Source: Rhodobacter sp.
GTDB lineage: Bacteria; Pseudomonadota; Alphaproteobacteria; Rhodobacterales; Rhodobacteraceae
Direction: 5' to 3'
Length of the DNA stretch: 64,000 nucleotides
NCBI GenBank assembly: GCA_027489175.1
Contig: JAIYAE010000027.1
Span: 1-64,000, forward strand
Program-made: the position numbers and the translations under genes
The notes under the pieces: model-generated
What the model was told of the DNA's origin: nothing
The model's input: only the letters and a program-made list of their open reading frames with translations
The model's database searches: none
Shown: positions 9,102 through 17,355 of the stretch, in pieces
Layout of the letters: every line of letters begins with the position of its first letter
Numbering within the stretch: position 1 is the first letter of the stretch

Positions 9102-10721
9102 TTACAGCTTTGCCACCTCTGCGCCGAAGCGGTCCACCAGACCACTGCGGCGCAGGGTGACAGCAGGGTAATCCGGTTCGGTCAGGATACGCTCAACGGT
9201 AAAATCCGGCTCGGCCCGCATCAGGCCTTTGTAGACCCGGGCGGCCTTTTCGCGTTCGCCTGCCCAGAGGTAGAGGAACAGAAGATGCCGCATCGCGGCC
9301 CGGAACCCCGGCGCGCGGTAATGCGCCGCCTCATAATGCGCGATGGCGGCGGTGTAGCTTTCACTGCGGATCGCAACCAGCCCGGACAGCGCCTCCCACC
9401 AGTGGACATGCGCGGTGCGGGCAGCGATTTCCGCCCCACGCCGCGCGGCCTCCAGCGCGGCCATGTGGTCACCGGTCCGGCCAAGGGCCGCCGCCTGCGC
9501 CAGATGGGCATGGGCGTTGTAGGGTGACAGCGCCAGCGCATCGCGCGCCAGCACCGCGCCCGCATCGGGGTTCTCGTCGATCATCACCCGCGCCAGCCCG
9601 ACCAGCGACAGAACCAGCGGGTTCGCCTTCGACAGCTCCAGCGCCTTGCGGGAATAGGCGTCGATCTCGGCGGTCAGGCGGGCATAATCCGGCTCGGTCC
9701 GTTCCACATACATGATCTGCCGCACCAGCACCCGCCAGGCATAGATCCGGGCCGAGCTTGCAATCTCGCCCGCCTCGGCCAGCAATTGGTCGGCGTGACG
9801 CAAACGGTCGCCGTCATAGCTGAACATCTCGGTCAGCGCATTGGCGATCAGCGCGTTCGCCCGGCGCGGTCCGTCCTGACATTCCGGCAGCTGCGGGAAA
9901 TGCGCCAGTGCGGCATCGGCGGCCTGAAACACCAAGGGCGGCAGATCGCCCGCACCGATGAAATCCGCCTCGGCCAAGGGCACCGCGGCGCGCTGGTTCC
10001 AGATGATCTGCCCACTTGAGATGGAAGACAGGCTCACCAGCACATGCACGCGGTCCTGAATCTCGGCGCCTTCGACATGCAGCGCCATGCCTTCGCGCGG
10101 CAGGTCCGGCGGCAGGGGCGCCCCGCCCGAGCCATAGACGTCGATATGCGCAAACTCGGCCAGCAGCCGCCCGATCGCATCGGCCAGTGCCCGCCCCGCA
10201 AAGGCACCAAGGCCAGGCGGCAACCCCCCCATGCGGATCACGAAAGGCAGCCGCGCGGTCTGCGCCACTGGTGCGCGCGCCTGATCCGGGCGGCGCACGC
10301 CAAGGGTGCTTTCCACCCGCGCGCGCTCATCCCGCAGCCAGTCTTCGAAGGCCTGGTCGATGATGTCGATGCCTTCCAGGAACTCACGCCCCGACTGCAG
10401 CGCCCCGACCGAGGCGTCGCGGTCCTGCTCCAGATCGGTGGTGACCCCGGTCAGCCGAACAGTGTCGCGGTCGGTTTCCAGCCGGTCCGCCTCATCGCCC
10501 AGCGCCTTTCGAATTTCCATCAAGGCCTGACGCAGGCTGCCGCTGGCCTGTTCCGCGCCACGGTCGGACCAAAGCCGCGCCTCCAGCCAGCGACGGGCAC
10601 GGCGACGGTCTGGTGTCTGGCACAACATGGCCAGAATGGCGCGCGCCTTCGCCCCCCGGGGCGTGCAATCGCGCCCGGCGTCATCACGCACCTCGAAAAC
10701 GCCCACAAGGCGGATGAACAT
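9102..10721 (-). CDS. SARP-like transcriptional regulator with TPR region
   Basis: The N-terminal ~90 residues (FIRLVGVFEVRD..., 'PRGAKARAILAML', 'SLRQALMEIRKALG') look like the winged-helix OmpR/SARP DNA-binding domain, followed by a BTAD-like helical stretch. A central segment ('GRALADAIGRLLAEF', 'VLVSLSSISSGQIIWNQR') resembles the FlgO/TolB-N-like domain of CadC-type regulators. The C-terminal half contains tetratricopeptide-like repeats ('NAHAHLAQAAALGRTGDHMAALEAARRG'). I place the start at 10721, 18 codons inside the supplied ORF, because MFIRLVGVFEV is the expected domain start; no strong Shine-Dalgarno was seen. It is divergent from the GTH-repeat gene and is the obvious candidate regulator of the block. 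Confidence 0.8.
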   Translation of the reverse strand: MFIRLVGVFEVRDDAGRDCTPRGAKARAILAMLCQTPDRRRARRWLEARLWSDRGAEQASGSLRQALMEIRKALGDEADRLETDRDTVRLTGVTTDLEQDRDASVGALQSGREFLEGIDIIDQAFEDWLRDERARVESTLGVRRPDQARAPVAQTARLPFVIRMGGLPPGLGAFAGRALADAIGRLLAEFAHIDVYGSGGAPLPPDLPREGMALHVEGAEIQDRVHVLVSLSSISSGQIIWNQRAAVPLAEADFIGAGDLPPLVFQAADAALAHFPQLPECQDGPRRANALIANALTEMFSYDGDRLRHADQLLAEAGEIASSARIYAWRVLVRQIMYVERTEPDYARLTAEIDAYSRKALELSKANPLVLSLVGLARVMIDENPDAGAVLARDALALSPYNAHAHLAQAAALGRTGDHMAALEAARRGAEIAARTAHVHWWEALSGLVAIRSESYTAAIAHYEAAHYRAPGFRAAMRHLLFLYLWAGEREKAARVYKGLMRAEPDFTVERILTEPDYPAVTLRRSGLVDRFGAEVAKL

Positions 10722-10878
10722 GCAGAACCCCGAACCACTTGCCCCAAGGCTAAGCGGTCGGCCGCGCAGGCGCAATCACCGTGAATTCTTCGTCAATCGC
10801 TCAACTGTAGATATGTGCTGTCTTTGCCGAACCGCAATTCCGGTGCACCTTGGGCCGATCCGCAAAAGGAAGCGCCTC
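10722..10878. promoter_or_regulatory. Divergent promoter region between SARP-like regulator and GTH-repeat gene
   Basis: This 157-bp gap must hold promoters for both genes. It is more AT-rich than its surroundings and contains the near-palindrome ACCGCAATTCCGGT (10831-10844, one mismatched pair), a candidate regulator site 35 bp before the plus-strand start. AAAAGGAAG before the ATG at 10879 is a good ribosome site. No clear -35/-10 pair can be defended. Confidence 0.4.
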
Positions 10879-12108
10879 ATGTCAATATTCGGGACACACG
10901 GGACACACGGAACGCACGGCACCCATGGGACGCACGGCACCCACGGCACGCATGGCACCCACGGCGTTTACGGAACGCACGGCACGCATGGGACCCACGG
11001 AACGCATGGAACGCATGGCACCCACGGAACACACGGCACCCACGGCACACATGGCGGCGGGACCTCGCCGCTCCTCGCCTCGGCACTTGGCCAGACGGCC
11101 GAAGCGCTGATGGGGTTCTGGGACGGCAGCGTTCCGGTCCCTGCCACGGATGGTGCGGATGATCTGACCCGCCTGATGCGGCTGGCGGCCTTTCCCCGCG
11201 CCTCCGTCCTTGCCCATGAGGGGATCAGCCTTTTCACCGTCCGCCCTGGCGCGAAGCCGGCCCACCTTGTCCGCACCGAAGACAACCTGATCAGCCTCAC
11301 CCCGCCCGAAGCCCCGAAGATCGCCGAGCAGATGGCCGAAGTTCGCGCCGCGATGGACCTTCGCGCCGACCGCCTGCCCGAAATCATTGCCCAGTCGGAT
11401 GGCTTTCTAAGCTTCTTTGCCGCCCAGATGCCCTTTGGCCTGAACCGGCGGCCCTATACCGTCCACCTGATCACGGCGATGCTGGACACGGTGATTTCCG
11501 TCGAGCAGCGGATGAAGCATCTCTGTTCGGTCGCGCGTCCGGTGGACCTGTCGCCGCAGATCCAGCCGGTGATCGAAACCCCCGGCCATTCCGCCTATCC
11601 CTCCGGCCACGCGACCGAGGCTTTTGCCACCGCCACCCTTCTGGCCGCGCTGAAGCTGACCGGAACCGGCATGGCCGACGCTGCATTGGTTGACGGGGTG
11701 CTGACCAGACTGTCGCGCGCCACCGAAACCGCGCCGGTCACCGATCCGGTGATCCTGCTTTACCGGCTTGCCGCGCGGATTGCCGACAACCGCACCGTCG
11801 CCGGGGTGCATTACCCGGTGGATTCGGCGCATGGCGCGCTTCTGGGCCTGTCGACCACGCTGGCCATCATCGCGCATTGCCTTGGGGGCGGGCCAGAACT
11901 GCCCGTTCCGGAATGGGCCGCCGATGGCAATGACTGGTCAGGCGATTTCTCGTTGCGCAAATGGTGCGAGGCGCTTGGCAACGGGGCGCAAAAGGGCTGG
12001 CGGGGCGGCACGACAACCCTACCCAAGGCTGAGAACTGGCAGCTTCTGCCCGCCTTGTGGAAGGCGGCCGCGGCAGAATGGGGCCGCAAACCGCCTGAGG
12101 TTGATTGA
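10879..12108 (+). CDS. PAP2 / vanadium-dependent haloperoxidase-fold protein with N-terminal (GTH)n tract
   Basis: The supplied ORF starts far upstream; ATG 10879, preceded by AAAAGGAAG, gives a 409-residue protein. Residues 5-58 are 17 Gly-Thr-His units plus one GVY. Residues ~60-409 carry the complete PAP2/haloperoxidase active-site set: Lys213-x6-Arg220-Pro, Pro-Ser-Gly-His244, and Arg305-x5-His311-x3-Asp315. These residues bind phosphate or vanadate in acid phosphatases and vanadium haloperoxidases. No signal peptide or membrane helices are evident, so it is probably cytoplasmic. The length and lack of membrane segments favour the haloperoxidase/soluble acid phosphatase branch over lipid phosphatases, but the substrate is unknown. 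The GTH tract could bind metal or be a processed peptide; both are inference. It ends 18 bp from the convergent subtilase gene. Confidence 0.8.
   Translation: MSIFGTHGTHGTHGTHGTHGTHGTHGTHGVYGTHGTHGTHGTHGTHGTHGTHGTHGTHGGGTSPLLASALGQTAEALMGFWDGSVPVPATDGADDLTRLMRLAAFPRASVLAHEGISLFTVRPGAKPAHLVRTEDNLISLTPPEAPKIAEQMAEVRAAMDLRADRLPEIIAQSDGFLSFFAAQMPFGLNRRPYTVHLITAMLDTVISVEQRMKHLCSVARPVDLSPQIQPVIETPGHSAYPSGHATEAFATATLLAALKLTGTGMADAALVDGVLTRLSRATETAPVTDPVILLYRLAARIADNRTVAGVHYPVDSAHGALLGLSTTLAIIAHCLGGGPELPVPEWAADGNDWSGDFSLRKWCEALGNGAQKGWRGGTTTLPKAENWQLLPALWKAAAAEWGRKPPEVD
10891..11052 (+). repeat. Eighteen tandem 9-bp units encoding Gly-Thr-His
   Basis: Eighteen contiguous in-frame units of consensus GGN-ACN-CAY: eight GTH, one GVY (GGC GTT TAC), then nine GTH, followed by GGGTSP. 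The codons vary at third positions (GGG/GGA/GGC, ACA/ACG/ACC, CAC/CAT) while the amino acids stay fixed. That pattern points to selection on the peptide or to codon-shuffling constraints, not to recent DNA slippage alone. There are no spacers, so it is not a CRISPR array. Confidence 0.95.
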
Positions 12109-12126
12109 CCGACAGCCTGACCGGGC

Positions 12127-14163
12127 CTATCCCACCAGCATTCCATGACCCATCCGCCGGTCGGGCTTGGCCCAGGTGGCGGTGCCGGTCAGGGCGATCC
12201 GCTCGCCCGCAGCACTTTGTTCAGCCGGGGGCACGGTCAGGAAATAACCCAAGAGCGCCCGCGCCACCTGCGGCGCGGCCATGCTGGTCCCCGACATCCG
12301 GGTGACTGACCCGCTGACCACGCCCGCCGCACGCCGGCCGGGCAGGGCAAGGCCATCATCGCCCAAGGCGACCAGCGTCGGTCCGAAGGATTCGCCCGGC
12401 CGCGCCATATGCCCCACCCCTTCCGACGAATAGGCCGACGCCTTCACCACGCCGGGATGCCGCGTGAACGGCTCTCCCGTGTCAGGATCGCGCGTCATGG
12501 GCCGGGCTGCGCCGACGAACAGGATGGCCAGATCCTCCGCGCTGTTTTCCGCACCGGCATAGGCCACGCAGGTCCCCTCGCGCGTGACGGGGCAGCCCGG
12601 CGCGTCCTTGGCACCGCGCGGGGCGACATAGCCCCGCGCCTCTTCGTCCCAGTCCCAGCCAAAAGGATGGTCCAGCCAGCTTTGCCGCCCCAGGGTCCGG
12701 TAACCGGGCGGGGTGTCGTCGCGCTGCACCCGCGCCGTGATCCGCACCGGTTCCGTTAGCGTGGTGCGCACCACCACGCGCCAGGCACCCGGCGGCACGG
12801 TCGCCCCGGGGCCAGCCGTCGGCCCCAATGTCAGATGCAGCAGGGATTGCCCGCCGCTTTCGGCGCTTGCCGCCACTGCCGCCACCGGCCCGGCCAGACG
12901 CCAGCCCTGTTCCGCCTCCGGCCAGTCCACCGACAGCGGCGGCAGCCCTGATCCGGGCGGCGGTAGCAACTCCAGCTTCAACCCGGCCATCAGATTGGTG
13001 TCCACCCGCAGTTCCAGGTGGCTTGGCGTGTGGTCATCCGGCAGCACCCGCCAGATCAGTTCCAACGGATGGGACCGCCGCATTTCGTCCCGTGCCACCA
13101 ACCGCGACAGCCGCGCGTTGCCATAGGCAATCACCAGCCGCAGCTTGGCCCCACCGGTCAGGCGGGCATGTCGCGCCACCTCATGCGAGAACCAGTCCGC
13201 GAGAAACGCCGTCCGGTCACCCGGCCCCGCCAATGACCCAAGGCTGATGTTCACCACCACCGGCGGCACATTCGCCCCTTTCGCCAACCGCAGCGCCTGC
13301 GCCAGAATCCAGCGCAACCCTTGCAGCAGATAGGTCTCCATCCGCCGCCCGGTCGTTTCCCGGACCGAGGCCGGCGGCAATTGCACCGCCAGGATCGGGA
13401 TCGCCTGAACCGGATCGCCGTCCCAGGGCGAAGCGCCGGCCGCAAGGTCAAGCACATGCGTGCCATGCGCCACGCGCCGGTTGGTCAACGCGCCATCCGT
13501 CACCGGCAACAGCGCGCGGTTGACCATGCGGTAGACATCGGCCTCATCCCGGCCCGTGACCAGATGGGCGTCGATGTCATCCGCCTCCAGCACGCGGCCA
13601 CAGACCACATCGGCGCGGGTCGCCTCGCCCAGACGCTCTGGCGCCTGCAACCAGACCGCCTTGATCCGGGTGTGGCCCCAGCTCTGCCGAAAGCGGGCGT
13701 TGAGAAAGCCGATCCCGTCATCGATGACCGCGGCAATCGGCACTTCTGGCAAAAGCTTGCCTTGCAGCTTGCACAGATCCTCGCCCTCAGTAACCGGGGC
13801 GGCGGCGGGCATCGCCACGGCCGGACCAACCCGCAGCACCTTCCAGAAATCCGGCATCGCGCCCAGCATCGTCCGGGGGCAGAAGGCCACCACCCGCACC
13901 TCATGCGGCCAGCCACTTCCGGCCAGCGCGCGTTCCGTCACCAGAAGATCGCGCTCATGCTGGCTGAAATGGACACCGGTCAGCGCAAGGGTCGCATCAA
14001 TCGCAGCAGCCAGCGTCATCGCGCTGCCTTCGGGTGGCTGCAAGGTGGCGAACACCGGCACATAGCTGCGTCCGCCGTCGCCCTGAGCATCGGCCACCGC
14101 CGTTTCCCAGGCGACATAGCCGCCGTAGTCCAGCCCCGCCGTCACCTGCTCCCACGTCGCCAT
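12127..14163 (-). CDS. Subtilisin-family (S8) serine protease, apparently cytoplasmic
   Basis: The catalytic triad of S8 peptidases is intact: Asp148 in 'AAVIDDG', His233 in 'VAHGTHV' and Ser627 in 'GTSMAAP'; an oxyanion Asn is likely in 'IAYGNARL'. Between Asn and Ser lies an insertion of about 200 residues that resembles the beta-rich insert of S8 proteins tied to secondary gene clusters. The start is placed at 14163 (MATWEQV) because AGGAGG sits just before it; this yields 678 residues and no signal peptide, unusual since most bacterial subtilases are exported. The N-terminal ~130 residues are not recognised. It is divergent from the oxoamine-synthase-like gene and convergent with the GTH-repeat gene. 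Confidence 0.85.
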   Translation of the reverse strand: MATWEQVTAGLDYGGYVAWETAVADAQGDGGRSYVPVFATLQPPEGSAMTLAAAIDATLALTGVHFSQHERDLLVTERALAGSGWPHEVRVVAFCPRTMLGAMPDFWKVLRVGPAVAMPAAAPVTEGEDLCKLQGKLLPEVPIAAVIDDGIGFLNARFRQSWGHTRIKAVWLQAPERLGEATRADVVCGRVLEADDIDAHLVTGRDEADVYRMVNRALLPVTDGALTNRRVAHGTHVLDLAAGASPWDGDPVQAIPILAVQLPPASVRETTGRRMETYLLQGLRWILAQALRLAKGANVPPVVVNISLGSLAGPGDRTAFLADWFSHEVARHARLTGGAKLRLVIAYGNARLSRLVARDEMRRSHPLELIWRVLPDDHTPSHLELRVDTNLMAGLKLELLPPPGSGLPPLSVDWPEAEQGWRLAGPVAAVAASAESGGQSLLHLTLGPTAGPGATVPPGAWRVVVRTTLTEPVRITARVQRDDTPPGYRTLGRQSWLDHPFGWDWDEEARGYVAPRGAKDAPGCPVTREGTCVAYAGAENSAEDLAILFVGAARPMTRDPDTGEPFTRHPGVVKASAYSSEGVGHMARPGESFGPTLVALGDDGLALPGRRAAGVVSGSVTRMSGTSMAAPQVARALLGYFLTVPPAEQSAAGERIALTGTATWAKPDRRMGHGMLVG

Positions 14164-14362
14164 ACCTGCACCCTCCTGCCGGTCCATGGGCACAGCATGC
14201 CACAGGTTTTGGCCTCTGCACGGCCTGATCCTTGGAAATTCGCGGATTTCACGGGGAATTAACGCGCCAGTTTCCCTGCTTCCAAGGCAGGGTCGCGCCA
14301 GGCCCCCCAAGGCCCTTTACCCGGTGATCGGTTTTCCATTTCCCCAAGCGAAAGGTCATACC
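14164..14362. promoter_or_regulatory. Divergent promoter region between S8 protease and oxoamine-synthase-like gene
   Basis: The 199-bp gap holds the two opposed translation starts. It contains a short inverted repeat CCCTGC-N7-GCAGGG (14274-14292) and AATTC/GAATT arms in an AT-richer stretch around 14238-14260; these may be regulator sites. The ribosome site AAAGG precedes the plus-strand ATG at 14363. I cannot assign a promoter with confidence. Confidence 0.35.
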
Positions 14363-15526
14363 ATGTTCCGGCATACTCCCCGGCCCAACCGCCCGAACCC
14401 GCAGGTCCAGGACCTGTTGACCCTTGGGTCCGATCTGCCCGGCCGGGTTGCGCAGCGTCTGCAGACCCGCAGCCACAGTGTTCTCCAGGCAGCCACGCTG
14501 AACGAGGTTTTGTCCCCCTTCACCCCCCGGTCGCGGGGCCGCAGCTTCTCGGCGCAAGATCCGCTTGGGGTCGTGCCGCAGCCTGCCCTTACAGTGGCGG
14601 ACCCGGTCCATCTGCTCAACACGCGGCTGGCCCGCCTGTTGCAGCTTCCCATCGCCGTGACCTTCACCTCGCATGAACAGGCGATGCGGGCCGCCTTGGG
14701 CACCGTCCTCCAACCGGGCGACGCGGTCATTCTCGATGCGGCCATAGATTCCGCCATGTTCGAGACTGTTTGGGCCCTGCAAGCCCGCCCCCTCCGTTGT
14801 CCGGCAGCGTCGCTTGCCGGGGTTGAACGGCGCTTGCGCCGCCTGTGCTCCGCTCCGGGCACGGGGCGCATCTGGGTGGTCGTTCCCGCGATCTCTCCCT
14901 TCGCCTCCGCCATGGCCGAGGTGGCCGACCTTGCCGATCTTTGCCATGCGTTCGGCGCCGGGCTGATCGTCGATGTGACGCAAGACCTTGGATCGATCGG
15001 ACAGTTCGGCGGTGGCGTGATGGAGGTGCAGGGCTGCCTTGGCCGCGCCGATGTGGTGCTGGGCAGCTTTGCCCGCACCTTCTGCGCCCCGGGCGGGTTT
15101 GTCGGCCTTCGCAATCCGGATCTTGCCCACCAGTTGCGGCGCGCGCAAAATCGCCCGATCGCAGCCTCACATGCCGCCACGATCCTTGCGATGCTGGATC
15201 TGGTCGAAAGCGCCGAAGGGCAGCGCCGCCGCCGCCGGTTGCATGCGGTCAGCCTGCGCCTGCGCAATCACCTTCTGGCGGACGGGGTGCCCGTTCTGGG
15301 CCAGGCATCTCCCATCGTGCCGGTCCGGCTTTCCCCGCAAGCCGCCCATGCCTGCACCGCGCTGATGCACAGCGCCGGGATCGGTGTCAGCCTGGTGAAG
15401 CGTCCCGCCGTCGCGTCGCATGCCCCGCGCTGGTGCCTGCACCTCAGTGCTGACCACAGCCCCGCCGACATCGACAGTCTGGCCGATCTGATCCGCGACG
15501 TGATCCGCAGCCAGAGCCGCCGCTGA
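14363..15526 (+). CDS. Alpha-oxoamine synthase-fold protein lacking the PLP lysine (probable pseudoenzyme)
   Basis: The 387-residue protein (start MFRHTPRPN, after AAAGG) follows the fold-type I layout of 8-amino-7-oxononanoate synthase, KBL and serine palmitoyltransferase. Key PLP contacts are changed. The 'GTLGKAFG' lysine block reads 'GSFARTFC', so the Schiff-base Lys is Arg238. The 'DEAH' block reads 'DVTQ' (Asp204 kept, His to Gln207). The PLP-stacking His in 'LSHAS' is Asp129 in 'AIDSA'. Normal catalysis is therefore unlikely, yet the reading frame is intact and the surrounding fold motifs, such as 'APGGFVG', persist, suggesting a retained binding or structural role. It ends 4 bp from convergent ubiG. 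Confidence 0.72.
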   Translation: MFRHTPRPNRPNPQVQDLLTLGSDLPGRVAQRLQTRSHSVLQAATLNEVLSPFTPRSRGRSFSAQDPLGVVPQPALTVADPVHLLNTRLARLLQLPIAVTFTSHEQAMRAALGTVLQPGDAVILDAAIDSAMFETVWALQARPLRCPAASLAGVERRLRRLCSAPGTGRIWVVVPAISPFASAMAEVADLADLCHAFGAGLIVDVTQDLGSIGQFGGGVMEVQGCLGRADVVLGSFARTFCAPGGFVGLRNPDLAHQLRRAQNRPIAASHAATILAMLDLVESAEGQRRRRRLHAVSLRLRNHLLADGVPVLGQASPIVPVRLSPQAAHACTALMHSAGIGVSLVKRPAVASHAPRWCLHLSADHSPADIDSLADLIRDVIRSQSRR

Positions 15527-15530
15527 CGCC

Positions 15531-16268
15531 TCAGCCCTTCACCGATGCGGTGACGTAGTTGCAGCTAAGGTCGCGGTCCGACAGGCTCCACCGCCAGGTC
15601 ACCGGGTTGAACACCATCCCCTTGCGGTCCACCGGCCGCAGGCCGGCGGTGCGGATCAGCGCGTAAAGCTCATCCGGCGTGATGAACTTCTTCCAGTCAT
15701 GCGTGCCCTTCGGCAGCCAGCGCATCACCCATTCCGCCCCGACAATCGCCATCACATAGGACTTCGGGTTTCGGTTCAGGGTCGAACAGATCATCAAGCC
15801 CCCCGGCTTCAGCAACTGCTGACAAGCGGTCAGATAGGCTTGCGGGTCGGCCACATGCTCCACCACTTCCATGTTCAGCACCACGTCGAACTGTTCGCCC
15901 GCTGCGGCCAGATCTTCCGCCGTGGTGTGGCGATAGTCGATCTCCAGCCCCGACTGCTGGGCATGCAACTGCGCCACCGGAATGTTGCGCGCCGCTGCAT
16001 CGGCCCCCACCACATCGGCCCCCAGCCGCGCCATCGGCTCGCTCAGAAGCCCGCCGCCGCAGCCAATATCCAGCAATCGCAGGCCCTTGAACGGCAAGGG
16101 CGTCGCCAGATTACGCCCGAACTCTGCTGCAATCTGCGAGGTGATATAGTCCAGCCGGCAGGGGTTCAGCATGTGCAAGGGCTTGAACTTGCCGGTCGGG
16201 TCCCACCAGTCCGCCGCCATCGCTTCGAACTTGGCCACCTCTGCCGGATCGATCGTTGTCGTGGCCAT
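15531..16268 (-). CDS. ubiG: Ubiquinone biosynthesis O-methyltransferase UbiG
   Basis: S-adenosylmethionine-dependent methyltransferase performing both O-methylations in ubiquinone synthesis. The SAM-binding motif '[20 protein letters not shown]' (about residue 65), '[11 protein letters not shown]' and 'FICSTLNR'-type '[13 protein letters not shown]' are diagnostic. The start is placed at 16268 ([11 protein letters not shown]), preceded by CAGGAGGGTAGC; the supplied ORF is nine codons too long. Length 245 residues, normal for the family. It is divergent from pip, so both promoters share a short gap. Confidence 0.95.
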   Translation of the reverse strand: MATTTIDPAEVAKFEAMAADWWDPTGKFKPLHMLNPCRLDYITSQIAAEFGRNLATPLPFKGLRLLDIGCGGGLLSEPMARLGADVVGADAAARNIPVAQLHAQQSGLEIDYRHTTAEDLAAAGEQFDVVLNMEVVEHVADPQAYLTACQQLLKPGGLMICSTLNRNPKSYVMAIVGAEWVMRWLPKGTHDWKKFITPDELYALIRTAGLRPVDRKGMVFNPVTWRWSLSDRDLSCNYVTASVKG

Positions 16269-16300
16269 GCTACCCTCCTGAACGTCGTCACGCATTGCCC

Positions 16301-16330
16301 TTCGACTCCGGGCTTCTCCGGCGCTATATA
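16301..16330 (+). promoter_or_regulatory. Candidate sigma-70 promoter of pip
   Basis: TTCGAC, 18 bp, TATATA lies immediately upstream of the pip start at 16339. The start codon would fall within a few bases of the expected transcription start, leaving room for only a very short leader with AGGA. Seen by eye only. Confidence 0.45.
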
Positions 16331-16338
16331 GGACGACG

Positions 16339-17310
16339 ATGGATCAAAGATCAGGTCAAAAGCGCGCAGTTGAGTTTCTGTACCCGCCGATCGATCCCTT
16401 CGATCAGCGCGTTCTCGACATGGGCGACGGTCACCGGGTCTACATGGAACAATGCGGCCGGCCCGACGGCATCCCCGTCATCGTCTTTCACGGCGGCCCG
16501 GGCGGCGGCTGCTCACCCGCCATGCGCCGTTACTTTGACCCGACGATCTACCGCATCATCCTGTTTGACCAGCGCGGCTGTGGCCGGTCGCGGCCCCATG
16601 CCAGCATCATCGCCAACACCACCTGGCACCTGATCGAAGACGTTGAGGTGATCCGCAAGGCCCTTGGCATCGACAGCTTCATCGCCTTTGGCGGCAGCTG
16701 GGGCGCGACCTTGGCACTGATCTACGCCATCACTCACCCCACCCGCGTGCAACACCTTGTCCTGCGCGGCGTCTTCCTGATGACCAAGGCGGAACTGAAG
16801 TGGTTCTATGGCGGCGGCGCCGGGGCCTTCTTCCCCGAAATCTGGGGCCGCTTCGTCGCCGCAATCCCGGCGGCGGAACGCGACAACCTGATCAACGCCT
16901 ACAACCGCCGCCTCTTTTCCGGCAACCTGATGGAAGAAACCCGCTACGGCCGGATCTGGGCGAACTGGGAAAACGCGCTCGCCTCGATCCACCATGAGGG
17001 CCCGATGGGCGAAAGCCCCTCCGACTACGCCCGCGCCTTCTCGCGGCTGGAGAATCACTACTTCCAGAACGGCGGCTTCCTGCAATGCGACGGCTGGATC
17101 CTGCAGGAGAGGAAACGGATCGAGCATATCCCCGCCACCATCATCCAGGGCCGCTACGACATGATCTGCCCACCGATCTCGGCCTGGAACCTGGCCGATG
17201 GCTGGCACCGCTGCGACCTGCGCATGGTCCCCCTCGCCGGCCACGCCCTGTCCGAACCCGGCATCAGCGAGGCCCTGGTCAAAGTGATGGACGGCCTGCG
17301 CAAATCGTAG
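16339..17310 (+). CDS. pip: Prolyl aminopeptidase
   Basis: Alpha/beta-hydrolase of peptidase family S33 that removes N-terminal proline from peptides in the cytoplasm. The oxyanion-hole region 'VFHGGPGGG', the nucleophile elbow 'GGSWGA' (Ser about residue 119), the acid '[10 protein letters not shown]' and the final His in '[10 protein letters not shown]' are all present. The length of 323 residues is typical. It is divergently transcribed from ubiG and converges with dxs across a 45-bp gap. Confidence 0.93.
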   Translation: MDQRSGQKRAVEFLYPPIDPFDQRVLDMGDGHRVYMEQCGRPDGIPVIVFHGGPGGGCSPAMRRYFDPTIYRIILFDQRGCGRSRPHASIIANTTWHLIEDVEVIRKALGIDSFIAFGGSWGATLALIYAITHPTRVQHLVLRGVFLMTKAELKWFYGGGAGAFFPEIWGRFVAAIPAAERDNLINAYNRRLFSGNLMEETRYGRIWANWENALASIHHEGPMGESPSDYARAFSRLENHYFQNGGFLQCDGWILQERKRIEHIPATIIQGRYDMICPPISAWNLADGWHRCDLRMVPLAGHALSEPGISEALVKVMDGLRKS

Positions 17311-17355
17311 GTCGGGCTTGCGCCCGCGTTGCGCTAGCCACCCGTCACAAGCCCC

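Noticed and set aside
10891-11052. CRISPR-like array
   Set aside because: Units are 9 bp, contiguous and in frame with no spacers; they encode Gly-Thr-His.
10968-11387. Minus-strand ORF with CVPWVP repeats
   Set aside because: It is simply the complement of the GTH-coding repeat; the plus-strand frame has the ribosome site and a full enzyme domain.
13321-14262. 313-codon plus-strand ORF opposite the S8 protease
   Set aside because: Shadow of the protease frame, which carries an intact catalytic triad.
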